This document shows positions 25,436 through 34,848 of a stretch of 57,562 bases of DNA, piece by piece. A model generated the notes under the pieces. It saw only the letters and a list, made by a program, of their open reading frames with translations, made no database searches and was not told the origin of the DNA. Numbering within the stretch: the first letter of the stretch is position 1; each line of letters begins with the position of its first letter. The position numbers were made by a program, and so were the translations under genes. Source of the DNA: JANXLS01 sp038227045 (GTDB lineage Bacteria > Planctomycetota > SZUA-567 > H5-PLA8); the NCBI GenBank assembly GCA_038227045.1, contig JBBRQD010000026.1:1-57562 (forward strand). The letters are read 5' to 3'.

Positions 25436-27085
25436 GTCGGAATCCAGTTTAGCGCGTGCATCGTCGAGCTTCTTCTTCAAATCGTCGCGCGACGGATAAC
25501 GTTCCACTTCTATTTCGTAATGCGGAATGGCTTCTTCGACGCGATTCAATTCGACCAGAATGTCGGCCAAATAGGCATTCGCATTTTCATAATCCGGATT
25601 AATTTCGAGCGCGCGTTTATAGTGCCGGATCGCATCCTCTTTTCTCTCGAGCACATTTAATTCCACGCCCAAGTTGAATTGCGCGTCGGCATAGTTGGGA
25701 CTGATACGTGCGCATTCTTCGAACCAGTGTAACGATTCCTCGTGAATCTTCCGCGCGTCAGGTCCAGTCAATGCGGCGCCTTCGACGGCGAGCGCGTTTC
25801 CCAGATTGTTGGTCGCGCGCTGGCTCTCCGGAAATAATGCGACTACTCTTCTCCAGATTCTCGATTCGCCGCAATAATCGTAATTGCGGACGATCGTTCG
25901 GACGCTCAAGGCGAGTGTCAAAGCAAAAAAAACAGTTGCGGCCGTGTTCTGTGCGGTGCGCGGGTGAACGCCTTTCTCGATGAGAATGCGAATCAGCCAA
26001 TGCACGCACAGCACGAAGGCTGCCGCGACAGCCGCCAGCGGCAAATACATGCGGTGCTCGAAGATCGCGTCCTGAATCGGCATGATGCTCGAACTCGGCG
26101 CGAGGATTACAAAAAACCACGCGCCTATAAATCCCCACGGCTTGTTTCGAATCGTTCCGTACAGCGAGGCGAGCGCCAGCGCGCCGAGCAGCAGAATCCC
26201 CGGCCATACTTCGCGCGCGGACGTGGCAAACGGCCACACATAATCGAGGCACAGCGTGCTCGGCCAGAATGCGAGACGCAAATAGTGCGGAATGACGGCG
26301 CATTGAGTCAACGCGTAATTGTACGGCGTGACGCACGCGATTCCGAATCCGGCGCTGGCGCCTCCGGGCGGCTTCACGATCACGGAGCTGAGAAGGATCA
26401 GGCACGCGACACAAAAGCCCAAATATAAAAATGCGCGTTTGCGCAGAGAGTCCTTAATCGATCCGCTCAAAAATGTCCTGTCGTAGAGCAGCACTATTAA
26501 TGGGGCAGCGACCATGACTTGCTTGCTGCCCATGCCCATTGCACAAAAGTAAATCGATGCCACCATCCAGTAATCAGATTGTGGCGAATCAGCCGAACGG
26601 ATGGCGCAATAGAGGGTCAATAAAAAGAACATGCCCATCATCGATTCGCAGCGTTGAACGACGTATGTCACGGAGGCCGTCTGGAGCGGATGAATTGCCC
26701 AGAAAAGCGCGATGCAAAATGCCAACCTCACGGCATCGCGCCCGAAGCGTTCTTTGAGGCGAGCCGAAAGGAATGTGCGCAGAGCGATGTCGTAAAGCGC
26801 CAGCGCGCCAGTCAGATGGATCGCGAAATTGAAGAGATGGTAGGACCAGAAATGATGCTGATGAATCGCGTAATTAATCGCAAACGACAATCCGATCACG
26901 GGCCGGGTGTTGTTCGGATATTTGAACATGCAGTCCAGCGGCCAGAGATGCCGGATGGTTTCGTTGCGCGTGATGCTCGAGTATTCGTCGAAAACGAAAA
27001 CGCCCCAGAAGCTGTTGGCGAAAACGGCCGCGACGATGAGCGCGAGGAGGTGGGGGCGGTATCTGTCGGTAAAGTTGGGAGCCAT
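25430..27085 (-). CDS. TMTC-like polytopic membrane protein with C-terminal TPR repeats
   Basis: About ten membrane segments in the first 390 residues arranged like GT-C/PMT-related proteins, with the family-typical VFVFDEYSSITRNETIR (Asp-Glu in the first luminal loop), FWAIHPLQTASVTYVVQR and EHRMYLPLA. Three or four TPR units follow (about residues 405-545; for example YADAQFNLGVELNVLERKED). This is the layout of bacterial relatives of TMTC O-mannosyltransferases; enzymatic activity is not shown. The stop codon TGA at 25430-25432 lies in the terminal repeat of MITE copy 2, so the native C-terminus may have been altered by the insertion. Confidence 0.8.
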   Translation of the reverse strand: MAPNFTDRYRPHLLALIVAAVFANSFWGVFVFDEYSSITRNETIRHLWPLDCMFKYPNNTRPVIGLSFAINYAIHQHHFWSYHLFNFAIHLTGALALYDIALRTFLSARLKERFGRDAVRLAFCIALFWAIHPLQTASVTYVVQRCESMMGMFFLLTLYCAIRSADSPQSDYWMVASIYFCAMGMGSKQVMVAAPLIVLLYDRTFLSGSIKDSLRKRAFLYLGFCVACLILLSSVIVKPPGGASAGFGIACVTPYNYALTQCAVIPHYLRLAFWPSTLCLDYVWPFATSAREVWPGILLLGALALASLYGTIRNKPWGFIGAWFFVILAPSSSIMPIQDAIFEHRMYLPLAAVAAAFVLCVHWLIRILIEKGVHPRTAQNTAATVFFALTLALSVRTIVRNYDYCGESRIWRRVVALFPESQRATNNLGNALAVEGAALTGPDARKIHEESLHWFEECARISPNYADAQFNLGVELNVLERKEDAIRHYKRALEINPDYENANAYLADILVELNRVEEAIPHYEIEVERYPSRDDLKKKLDDARAKLDSDY

Positions 27086-27235
27086 ATTTCGTTTTGTTGG
27101 GCGGGCGCCAAGCGCAAGAAATCTCCAGTGAACCGCGCGTTACTTTCCAATTCGAGAGGCATGGGAGGGGATTCTTGTCGCGGGAGCGACCCACACCGAG
27201 GGGTGGGCCACCCATGAGACGCCTCTTCCACATTT

Positions 27236-27670
27236 CTATGAATTTCTAGTCTTGCGTTCTATTTCTCGTTCGGCGGCTTTGGAGCGAAGCGCGCGGCCTT
27301 TGTCGGGCGTTGGGTCTTTGACCTCGCCATAGGTCGCGCGGCCTTCGTGATCCGCGGGCAGATACTCGGTGATCGGCAAGCCTTCCGCCGTCGTGAAAAG
27401 AAGGCAATGGCAGTATTTGTAAATGGTCATGTCGTCGCACGGACAGATCCAGGTGCGATGTTTGATCTCTTCCATTTTGTCGGGATAAAAGCGGCACGGG
27501 CAAAGCGGCCGGCCCAGCGTATCGATATGATGCGCAAGCCCAATCGCCACGCTTTCGGTGACCTCTTTGTCCGGATGCGTCGTGGTGCCCGAATTCTTGC
27601 AATAATTCACGATCAGTCGCTCGACGTTCGCCTTGGCTTTGTCACTTGGATTGATCGGTTCCTTTGCCAT
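27236..27670 (-). CDS. Ferredoxin:thioredoxin reductase, catalytic (beta) subunit
   Basis: Cys24 followed by the exact FTR signature CPC-x16-CPC-x8-CHC (Cys57, 59, 76, 78, 87, 89). These seven cysteines supply the 4Fe-4S cluster ligands and the redox-active disulfide that reduces thioredoxin using ferredoxin electrons. ATG 27670 is chosen because CAGGAG lies just upstream; an in-frame start 25 codons earlier runs into the palindrome region. The protein has 144 residues, about 25 more than plant-type subunits, with the extra residues at the charged C-terminus. No variable subunit or thioredoxin gene is adjacent. It lies downstream of leuA on the same strand but beyond a perfect 18-bp hairpin. 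Confidence 0.92.
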   Translation of the reverse strand: MAKEPINPSDKAKANVERLIVNYCKNSGTTTHPDKEVTESVAIGLAHHIDTLGRPLCPCRFYPDKMEEIKHRTWICPCDDMTIYKYCHCLLFTTAEGLPITEYLPADHEGRATYGEVKDPTPDKGRALRSKAAEREIERKTRNS

Positions 27671-27711
27671 GATGGACTCCTGGTTTTGTTCAGCAGCTAA
27701 ACGGATTATTT

Positions 27712-27758
27712 CCCATTTTCCATTTTGTCGAGGCGTTGCGGACAAAATGGAAAATGGG
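27712..27758. terminator. Perfect 18-bp inverted repeat between leuA and the FTR gene
   Basis: Arms CCCATTTTCCATTTTGTC (27712-27729) and its exact complement (27741-27758) enclose an 11-base loop. It starts 10 bases after the leuA stop on the minus strand. No clean T-tract follows in either direction, so termination, attenuation or mRNA end protection are all possible. The sequence resembles a short dispersed repeat rather than a typical GC-rich terminator. Confidence 0.6.
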
Positions 27759-27768
27759 CAACATTTAT

Positions 27769-29367
27769 TTACGGCGCGACCGGCAACGGCGCAATATGTC
27801 CGGGCCGCACGATCGGTTCGGGCGTCTCCGAATTCCGCGCGACGCCGCGGCAGATGGCGTTCAAATAGGCTTTGCCGGACGCTTCGATGATGTCCGTCGA
27901 AACGCCGCGCCCGTGAATCGTCACGCCGTCGATTTCCACTTTCACATCGACTTCGCCCTGCGCTTCTTTGTCGTCGGTGATCGAATGGACCTGATAATCG
28001 AGCAGTCTGGCTTTGACGCCGGTGATGCGATCGATTGCCTTGATCATCGCGTCGATCGGCCCGTCGCCGATCGCGGCGTCTTCAAAAAGCTCCTCGCCGC
28101 GCTTCAACCGGACCGCGGCCATGGGCGTGATGTGCTTGCCGGTGGTGACTTGCAGCAAGTCCAACTCCCAGACGGGCGGCGCGGATTCGAGCTGATCTTC
28201 GACGATCGCGGCCAAATCCGCGTCGTACACGGTTTTCTTTTTGTCGCACAAAATTTTGAAGCGATCGAACGCTTTCTCGACTTCTCCATCCGACAACGCA
28301 TAGCCCAGTTCTTTCAAGCGCGAACCGAACGCGTGCTTGCCGGAATGCTTTCCCAATACGAGCTTCGATTGCTCCAGACCGACATCGGCCGGGTGCATGA
28401 TCTCGTATGTGGTCCGTTCCTTCAAAAAGCCGTCTTGATGGATGCCGGATTCGTGCGCGAAAGCGTTTTCGCCGACAATGGCCTTGTTGCGCTGAACGTG
28501 GATTCCGGTGAGCATCGAAACCAGGCGCGAGGTCGGCACGATTTTTTTCGCGTCGATGGCCGTGTGAAATCCACTGAAGAAATCCTGCCGCGTGCGCATC
28601 GCCATGACGAGTTCTTCCAGCGCGGCGTTGCCGGCGCGTTCGCCGATACCGTTGATCGTACATTCGACCTGGCGCGCTCCGTTCTTCACGCCGGCCAGAC
28701 TGTTTGCGACGGCGAGTCCCAAATCGTCGTGACAATGCACTGAAATGATGGCCTTCCCGATGTTCGGCACTTTCGTCTTCAGCGTGTGAATCAACGCTCC
28801 GTACTGTTCCGGGACGGCGTAACCGACGGTGTCCGGAATGTTGACCGTCGTCGCGCCGGCGTTAATGACAGCCTCGACGACTTCGCACAGAAACTCCGGT
28901 TCGGTGCGGCTGGCGTCTTCGGGGCTGAATTCCACGTCGCTGCAAAACTCGCGCGCCATCTGGACCGATTGAACGGCCTGGCGGACGATTTCGTCCTTGG
29001 CTTTTTTTAATTTGAATTCGCGGTGGATCGCACTGGTCGCGAGAAACACGTGGATGCGCGGACGCTTCGCATTTTTCACGGCGTTGCCGGCCGCCTTGAT
29101 GTCCTTCTCCAAACTGCGCGCCAAACCGGCGATGACCGGTCCGTCGAGTTCCTCGGCGATGGCCTTAACCGCGTCGAAGTCGCCAGGCGATGCGATGGGA
29201 AATCCGGCTTCAATGATATCGACTTTCAAGCGCGCGAGCGCCCGGGCGACCTGTAGTTTCTCTTCGCGGTTCATGCTCGCGCCCGGCGATTGCTCGCCGT
29301 CGCGCAACGTCGTGTCGAAAATATACACGCGCCCGGAATCGGGGGATGCTTCTGTTGAATTGCTCAT
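27769..29367 (-). CDS. leuA: 2-isopropylmalate synthase
   Basis: First committed enzyme of leucine synthesis (acetyl-CoA plus 2-ketoisovalerate). FDTTLRDGEQSPGASM opens the TIM barrel (about residues 17-33), metal-binding HCHDDLGLAVANSLAG and the GAGxxE-type NGIGERAGNAALEE follow, then the second subdomain and a C-terminal allosteric LeuA-dimer domain (about residues 390-520, leucine feedback site). The 532-residue length is normal for the bacterial type with the regulatory domain. The upstream 360-base gap holds no leader peptide that I could recognise. Confidence 0.96.
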   Translation of the reverse strand: MSNSTEASPDSGRVYIFDTTLRDGEQSPGASMNREEKLQVARALARLKVDIIEAGFPIASPGDFDAVKAIAEELDGPVIAGLARSLEKDIKAAGNAVKNAKRPRIHVFLATSAIHREFKLKKAKDEIVRQAVQSVQMAREFCSDVEFSPEDASRTEPEFLCEVVEAVINAGATTVNIPDTVGYAVPEQYGALIHTLKTKVPNIGKAIISVHCHDDLGLAVANSLAGVKNGARQVECTINGIGERAGNAALEELVMAMRTRQDFFSGFHTAIDAKKIVPTSRLVSMLTGIHVQRNKAIVGENAFAHESGIHQDGFLKERTTYEIMHPADVGLEQSKLVLGKHSGKHAFGSRLKELGYALSDGEVEKAFDRFKILCDKKKTVYDADLAAIVEDQLESAPPVWELDLLQVTTGKHITPMAAVRLKRGEELFEDAAIGDGPIDAMIKAIDRITGVKARLLDYQVHSITDDKEAQGEVDVKVEIDGVTIHGRGVSTDIIEASGKAYLNAICRGVARNSETPEPIVRPGHIAPLPVAP

Positions 29368-29727
29368 GGCTGTATGGCCTGTCCTTTAAGTTCGCACAAA
29401 AAAGGCTGCGCGCCCGGCGGAGTGCCGTGCAACTAGACTAACAAAATCGAGTGAAAATGGAAGCAGCTCGGAGAAATGCCTATTCACCGCGGAGGACGCA
29501 GAGTTTCGCAGAGGACAAATAGCTTGAGGCGAAAAAGGATTTTTCGAGCGAATGAGATTACCGCAAGAGACACGCGCTCGCGGGTCTATTTCCGCGAGCG
29601 GTGATACCTCCGGGTACGTCGATGTGTGAGCGGGTCGGGCGCATAGTAGAATCATTTAACAACACGAAGCCGGCGAACGCAAATTAAATCTTGGAGTTTT
29701 TGCGAGGATGAAGAGTTTGAACGGCGC
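29368..29727. other. Intergenic region, 360 bases, upstream of leuA
   Basis: Lies between the leuA start and the cstA stop (both genes on the minus strand). It contains a decayed repeat-like phrase CACCGCGGAGGACGCAGAG at about 29491-29509, related in style to the ACCGCGGATGAACGC repeats near the GxxExxY gene. An 89-codon antisense ORF across it has no features of a gene. The leuA promoter should lie here, but I cannot place it confidently. Confidence 0.5.
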
Positions 29728-31836
29728 TTATTCACCCGCGGCGAGGGTCGTTTCGGCCGAATCCAGCTTGAGAGGATTGAACCAGCGGCGCACCGAATCC
29801 ACGAGGACGATTACGACGCAGGAGAGCATCAGCGAGGTCAGCGCAAGCTTGATTGTTCCCTTCTTGCTTTCGAGATCCGACCAGCCCGCGACGGTCCAGA
29901 AACGCATGACCATCATGTAGCCCGCTGTCAGCGTGGTCGTGACGATGAAGGCCAGCGGCAGCATCGTGACCGCCGCGAATTTTGCGCGGCCCGTATTGAA
30001 GAGAATCGTCGTCGCCACGCACATCGCCACGACGGCGAGCAATTGATTGGCGATTCCGAACATCGGCCAGATTGTTTCGATGTCGCCGTGCCAGAGCAGA
30101 AAGCCCCAGCCGAACACGATCAAAGACGTCGACAGAATAGTGCCGGGCCACCAGTCCACTTTTCCGAATTGAGGATTGATCTTGCCCATGACTTCTTGAA
30201 CGAGGAACCGCCCGATGCGCGTACCGGTGTCAATGGTCGTTAGGATGAACAGGGCTTCGAACATGATCGCGAAGTGATACCAGTATTTGATCAGGCCGCT
30301 CAGGAATCCAATGCCTGAAAAAATCTTGCTCATGCCGACGGCCAGCGTCACCGCTCCGCCGGTTCGGCCGCGCAAATTTTCACCGACTTTAATTTCATAG
30401 TCCTTCAAGTTGTCCTGGTCGCCGTCGATCAGATGCAGCTTTTCGTACTTTGACGAGAGCGCGACCTGATCGGCCATTGGAATTTGAATCGCGTAATAAT
30501 CGCCCGGCGCGAGGCTGCATGCGGCGATGAGCGCCACGATGGCAACGAGACCTTCCATGAGCATCGCGCCGTAGCCGATCATGCGCGCGTCGCTTTCTTT
30601 GCCGAGCATTTTCGGAGTCGTTCCGCTCGATACGAGCGCGTGGAATCCGGAGATTGCACCGCACATGATTGTGATGAAGAGGAACGGGAAAATGGGCCAT
30701 TTCACGTTCGGGCCGTATTGATTTCCCCAGTCGAAATAGGCGGGCATTTTCAATTCGGGGTTGACGAACAACACGCCGCCGATCAGCGCGGCGATGGTGC
30801 CGATTTTCAGATAGCTCGACAGGTAATCGCGCGGGCAAAGCAGCAACCAGACCGGCAGAACCGAGGCAACGAAACCGTAGATCGCCATCGCGAGGACGAC
30901 TTGATTCTTGCTTAGATTCAGCAGCGTGCCCAGGGATGTTCCAGGCACATAGGAGCCGATTTGCACGCACGCGAGCATGAGCACCACGCCGATCACTGAC
31001 GCTTCGACGATCTTGTGCTTTGCGTTTTTTCGGAAGACGTACATCCACAAGCCCATTAATAAGGCGATTGGAATCGACGTGCCGATCGTGAAAACGCCCC
31101 AGGAACTTCCCGGAATTTGAAGGTGCGCGGCGTTTTTCACCTGCACTTCCGCGCCCGCCTGCGCGTCGAGAATGCTCATTGCTTCTTCAGGCGTTTTTAG
31201 CAGCAGCGATTGGCGGTGGGACAGCGGAAAAAAGCGCGGCGCGCCGACGGCTTGCAGGACTTTCAATTGCGATCCTTCGGGAATCCACGCGCTGTTTTCA
31301 TCTTCGCCGCGTTCGGCTTTTTGTGCCAGGACGACGAAACTGCCTTTGGGCACATCGACCTCTTCGCCGCCGAGCGCCTTCACCACGGCGCTGCCCAAAC
31401 CCGCGAGCGCCACGACGATGATGAAGAGAATTGCCGCGATGCTTGCCGCGCCGCTCACGGGGCCGATCTCCGCACGGGCCATCTGGGCGAGGCTTTTTCC
31501 TTTGTGCCGCAATGATGCTGCGAGAATCAAAAAATCTTGAACGGCCCCAGCTAGACACACGCCGACCAGCAGCCAGATCAATCCCGGCGCGTAACCAAAT
31601 TGGGCGGCCAGCACGGGGCCGATCAACGGGCCTGCGCCCGAGATGGCCGCGAAATGATGCCCGAACAAGACCCATTTGTTGGTCGGATGGTAGTTTTGCC
31701 CGTCGTTGAGTTCGTGAGCCGGAGTGATGCGGCTATCGTCCAACGCGGCAACTTTCGCCGCCAGAAACGCGCTATAATAACGATACGCAATCGCCAGGAC
31801 GCATAGAACGATGATCATAATGGGCAGAGCGTGCAT
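29728..31836 (-). CDS. cstA: Carbon starvation protein CstA family transporter
   Basis: Inner-membrane protein with about 16-18 hydrophobic segments. CstA/BtsT members import pyruvate or peptides. Hallmarks: DGQNYHPTNKWVLFGHHFAA, IAGAGP-like ISGAGPLIGPVLAAQFGY, FHALVSSGTTPKM and EALFILTTIDTGTRIGRF. A soluble insertion of about 75 residues follows the fourth or fifth segment (near GGEEVDVPKGSFVV to AHLQIPG), and another at about 455-495 (SKYEKLHLIDGDQDNLKDYE). Both are common in the family outside Enterobacteria. No response regulator system is adjacent. Confidence 0.95.
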   Translation of the reverse strand: MHALPIMIIVLCVLAIAYRYYSAFLAAKVAALDDSRITPAHELNDGQNYHPTNKWVLFGHHFAAISGAGPLIGPVLAAQFGYAPGLIWLLVGVCLAGAVQDFLILAASLRHKGKSLAQMARAEIGPVSGAASIAAILFIIVVALAGLGSAVVKALGGEEVDVPKGSFVVLAQKAERGEDENSAWIPEGSQLKVLQAVGAPRFFPLSHRQSLLLKTPEEAMSILDAQAGAEVQVKNAAHLQIPGSSWGVFTIGTSIPIALLMGLWMYVFRKNAKHKIVEASVIGVVLMLACVQIGSYVPGTSLGTLLNLSKNQVVLAMAIYGFVASVLPVWLLLCPRDYLSSYLKIGTIAALIGGVLFVNPELKMPAYFDWGNQYGPNVKWPIFPFLFITIMCGAISGFHALVSSGTTPKMLGKESDARMIGYGAMLMEGLVAIVALIAACSLAPGDYYAIQIPMADQVALSSKYEKLHLIDGDQDNLKDYEIKVGENLRGRTGGAVTLAVGMSKIFSGIGFLSGLIKYWYHFAIMFEALFILTTIDTGTRIGRFLVQEVMGKINPQFGKVDWWPGTILSTSLIVFGWGFLLWHGDIETIWPMFGIANQLLAVVAMCVATTILFNTGRAKFAAVTMLPLAFIVTTTLTAGYMMVMRFWTVAGWSDLESKKGTIKLALTSLMLSCVVIVLVDSVRRWFNPLKLDSAETTLAAGE

Positions 31837-31872
31837 AACCGAAACCTCAGTTGAATTGACGATGTCCTCTGA

Positions 31873-33057
31873 CTAGTGCTTTCCCAAGCGCTTTATTTCT
31901 TGTCCGGACATAATGGCGTGGGCTTCCGCCAGCGAGGCTGGGATTTTGTCCTTGAACGGCGAATCTTTGAGGCACTTGCTGAAATCAAGGCCATCGAGTT
32001 TATCGGCGCGATTGCCGGGGAACCAGTGGTCGGCGTTGCCCAGCAAGTTGTAGCGCATCTTTCCGTATTCGAGCATATCGAACGATTTTACGAAATTGCG
32101 CAGCCGCAGAATCTCGAAAATGTTGACTTCGCCGGGAACGCCGTCCCACTCCGGCAGACCCTCGTGCCAGCGCTTCATCCACTCGTGGCCCATGGTTGAA
32201 TCGAGTTCATTATTGAGACGCATTTCGATCGGATCGATGACGGCGTTCGTGTCGAATCCGGGCGAAAGTAACGGCAGTGCTTTGACGTGCTCGTCGAAAT
32301 CCGTTGGCCGCGCGGCGCCGACGCTGAGTGTGTGAATCTCCGGATGCGAGAGGCACCACGCGTCGTTGAAGACTATCGGCGAAAGCGGCGCGGTGAACTT
32401 CAGCAGCTTGTCGCTCGGCGCGTACAGCTTGCCGCCTTTGTCGCTGGGACTGATGATGAACACGCCCATGTCGAATTTAGTCGCGAGCTGCACTGCGGGC
32501 CAGTTGAACTGGTTGACGTAATACCAATGAAGATTGACGTATTCGAAGCGCCCGTCGGCGAGCGTGTCGAGAATCGTTTTCAGACTGCCGTGTGTCGAGA
32601 ACCCGATGTGGCGAACGCGGCCCTGCTCTTTCAATTTCAGCGCGGCATCCATGCAGCCGCCGGGGCGGATCGACCAGCGCAACCGCTCTTCGTTGTTTAT
32701 GCCGTGCAAGGCGAAGAGATCGACGTAGTCGAGTTTGAGAAGGCGCATCGATTTTTCGAAGTTCTTCAAAAAGTCGCCTACGCTCGCTTCGGGGCCGACT
32801 TTTGTTTGAACAATGATTTTCTCGCGCGGCAACTTCGGCAGGACGTGTCCGAGCTGTTCCTCGCTGGTGCCATACCCGCGCGCAGTTTCGATGTGGTTGA
32901 TACCCAGTTCGATGGACCGGCGAATGGTTGCTTCGAGATTCTTCTGGCTGTCGTCCGTGAATTTGTCCGCGTCGTTCCACGATTGCTGGTAGCGCATCCC
33001 GCCGCAGGAGAAGACGGGAATCTGAAGATTAGTTTTTCCAAAACGACGGTAGAGCAT
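31873..33057 (-). CDS. Aldo/keto reductase
   Basis: NAD(P)-linked TIM-barrel oxidoreductase, 394 residues. Tetrad positions: HIETARGYG supplies Tyr but has Glu where classical enzymes have Asp, IVQTKVGP supplies Lys, and LFALHGIN supplies His. Such a change is common in the environmental YhdN/COG1453-like group. The barrel ends at about residue 290; the remaining 100 residues form a helical extension without the ferredoxin cysteines found in some relatives. ATG 33057 is used (MLYRRFGKTNLQIPVFSCG fits the family start); the longer ORF is unsupported. Substrate unknown. Confidence 0.88.
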   Translation of the reverse strand: MLYRRFGKTNLQIPVFSCGGMRYQQSWNDADKFTDDSQKNLEATIRRSIELGINHIETARGYGTSEEQLGHVLPKLPREKIIVQTKVGPEASVGDFLKNFEKSMRLLKLDYVDLFALHGINNEERLRWSIRPGGCMDAALKLKEQGRVRHIGFSTHGSLKTILDTLADGRFEYVNLHWYYVNQFNWPAVQLATKFDMGVFIISPSDKGGKLYAPSDKLLKFTAPLSPIVFNDAWCLSHPEIHTLSVGAARPTDFDEHVKALPLLSPGFDTNAVIDPIEMRLNNELDSTMGHEWMKRWHEGLPEWDGVPGEVNIFEILRLRNFVKSFDMLEYGKMRYNLLGNADHWFPGNRADKLDGLDFSKCLKDSPFKDKIPASLAEAHAIMSGQEIKRLGKH

Positions 33058-33255
33058 TTCAGTGATCCTGTGGGTTGAATCGTCGCAACATGAGTGGCGC
33101 TGTTTTTGATTCGATCTATTATCGTTGGGAATTTCTGAAACGCAAATTCCAAGAAGTCGGAGAGCGGCATCTCCGGTGATGCACCCCGGCATCTCCATCA
33201 ACAATTTCGGCGAATCAGTGTAGAATAAGGAGGAAGCGACAAGGAGAGGAGCGTC

Positions 33256-34803
33256 ATGCAGAGCCGCCGTTTTGATGGAAAAATAAATGCAGTCTGGAAT
33301 ATATTTCTGGCATCGCTGGCCATCTTTGCCGTTCTGGCCTGGATGCTTTTAACGCCTGACAAAAAGACGGCCGGCATCAATGGCGACGAGCCGGCGCCAC
33401 CGCTGCTGGTCTTCTGCGCCCCCGCGGTCAAAGCTCCCGTCGAGGTCATTGCGCGGGAGTATGAGCGCGAATTCAAGACGCAGATTCAACTTCAGTATGG
33501 ACCGTCGCAAACGCTTTTGACATCGGCCGAAATTGCGAAGCGCGGCGACGTGTTTCTGCCCGCTGACGACAGCTACAACGACCTCGCGCGCGCGAAGAAT
33601 TTGATCGCCGAAACCATTCCGATCGTGCGAATGCATGCGATGATCGTTGTCAAAAAAGGCAATCCCTCGGCGATTAAAAGCCTGGCCGACCTGCTTCGGG
33701 ATAACGTAAAGGTGGCGCTCGCCGGCGACGCGGCAGCGATTGGAAAATTGTTGCGTCAAACGTTGGAAAATGGCGGCAAGTGGGAAGCGCTGTCGAAAAA
33801 GGCTGTCTTTAAAATCAGCGTGAGCGATGTCGGCAATGACGTCAAACTGGGATCGGTCGATGCGGGAATTATTTGGAACTCGATGCTGCCTCAATACGAA
33901 ACGCTTGAAGGCGTGGACGATTCCGATTTAAAAGATGTTAAGGCGAAAGTCAGCGCGGCCGTGTTGCGATCCGCGAAGAATCCGGCGGCTGCGCTGCATT
34001 TTATGCGGTATCTCGCTGCGCGTGACAAAGGCTTGCTTGAATTCAAGAAATCCGGATACGACATTGAAGAGGGCGACGCGTGGGCGCCTGTTCCGGAACT
34101 GAAGTTATTCGCCGGCGCGATGCTGCGGCCCGCGATTGAAAAGACCATCGGCGATTTCGAGGCGCGTGAAGGCGCGAAAGTCACGCGCATCTACAATGGC
34201 TGCGGGATTCTCGTTTCGCAGATGCGTGCGTCGAAAGGCGATGCGTTGCCGGATGCTTATTTCGCCTGCGACAGATCGTTCATGTTGCAGGTCGAAGATC
34301 TGTTTCTCGATGCCGAAGACGTGTCGCAGAACCAGCTCGTGATTCTCGTGCAAAAAGGCAATCCACACGGCGTCACCCAACTGAAGGATCTCGGCAAGCC
34401 GGGGCTGCGGCTCGGCATCGGCCACGAAAAGCAGTGCGCGCTAGGCGCATTGACATCGACGACGTTCAAGACGAGCGGCGTCTTTGACGGCGTGATGAAG
34501 AACGTGAAGGTTCAATCCGCGACCGGCGATCTGCTGGTCAATCAACTGCTCACCGGATCGCTCGACGCCGTCGTCGCGTATGTCAGCAACGCGGCTGCAG
34601 CGGCGGACAAACTCGACGCGATTCGCATCGATATTCCTTGCGCGCTGGCGGTACAGCCCATGGCGTTGAGCAAGGAATCCGTGAACAGAAGACTCGCTTC
34701 GCGTTTAATGGACGCGCTGCGTTCAGCACAATCCCGGGAGCGCTTTGAGTCGCAGGGGTTCACATGGAAGTACGGGGTTAAGCCGCTGATTGACTCAAAA
34801 TGA
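33256..34803 (+). CDS. Tandem ModA-like extracytoplasmic solute-binding protein
   Basis: One N-terminal membrane anchor (about residues 12-33), then two type II periplasmic-binding modules in a row. Module 1 (about 48-275): LLVFCAPAVKAPVEVIAREYE, QYGPSQTLL, KRGDVFLPADDSY, then IVVKKGNPSAIKSLADLL. Module 2 (about 285-510): LFAGAMLRPAIEKTIGDFEA, RIYNGCGILVSQMR, DAYFACDRSF, then ILVQKGNPHGVTQLKDL. Each repeats the ModA order, so this is an internal duplication or fusion. Single modules bind molybdate, tungstate or similar oxyanions. No permease or ATPase of that system is adjacent. AGGAG lies upstream of the ATG. Confidence 0.85.
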   Translation: MQSRRFDGKINAVWNIFLASLAIFAVLAWMLLTPDKKTAGINGDEPAPPLLVFCAPAVKAPVEVIAREYEREFKTQIQLQYGPSQTLLTSAEIAKRGDVFLPADDSYNDLARAKNLIAETIPIVRMHAMIVVKKGNPSAIKSLADLLRDNVKVALAGDAAAIGKLLRQTLENGGKWEALSKKAVFKISVSDVGNDVKLGSVDAGIIWNSMLPQYETLEGVDDSDLKDVKAKVSAAVLRSAKNPAAALHFMRYLAARDKGLLEFKKSGYDIEEGDAWAPVPELKLFAGAMLRPAIEKTIGDFEAREGAKVTRIYNGCGILVSQMRASKGDALPDAYFACDRSFMLQVEDLFLDAEDVSQNQLVILVQKGNPHGVTQLKDLGKPGLRLGIGHEKQCALGALTSTTFKTSGVFDGVMKNVKVQSATGDLLVNQLLTGSLDAVVAYVSNAAAAADKLDAIRIDIPCALAVQPMALSKESVNRRLASRLMDALRSAQSRERFESQGFTWKYGVKPLIDSK

Positions 34804-34848
34804 ACGGCTTTTTTAACCGCGGATAATTTTTGAGTGGGATGGTTGCGT

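Noticed and set aside
29386..29655. 89-codon minus-strand ORF upstream of leuA, considered as a leader peptide
   Set aside because: No leucine run, no attenuator-like pairing, and it includes decayed repeat sequence.
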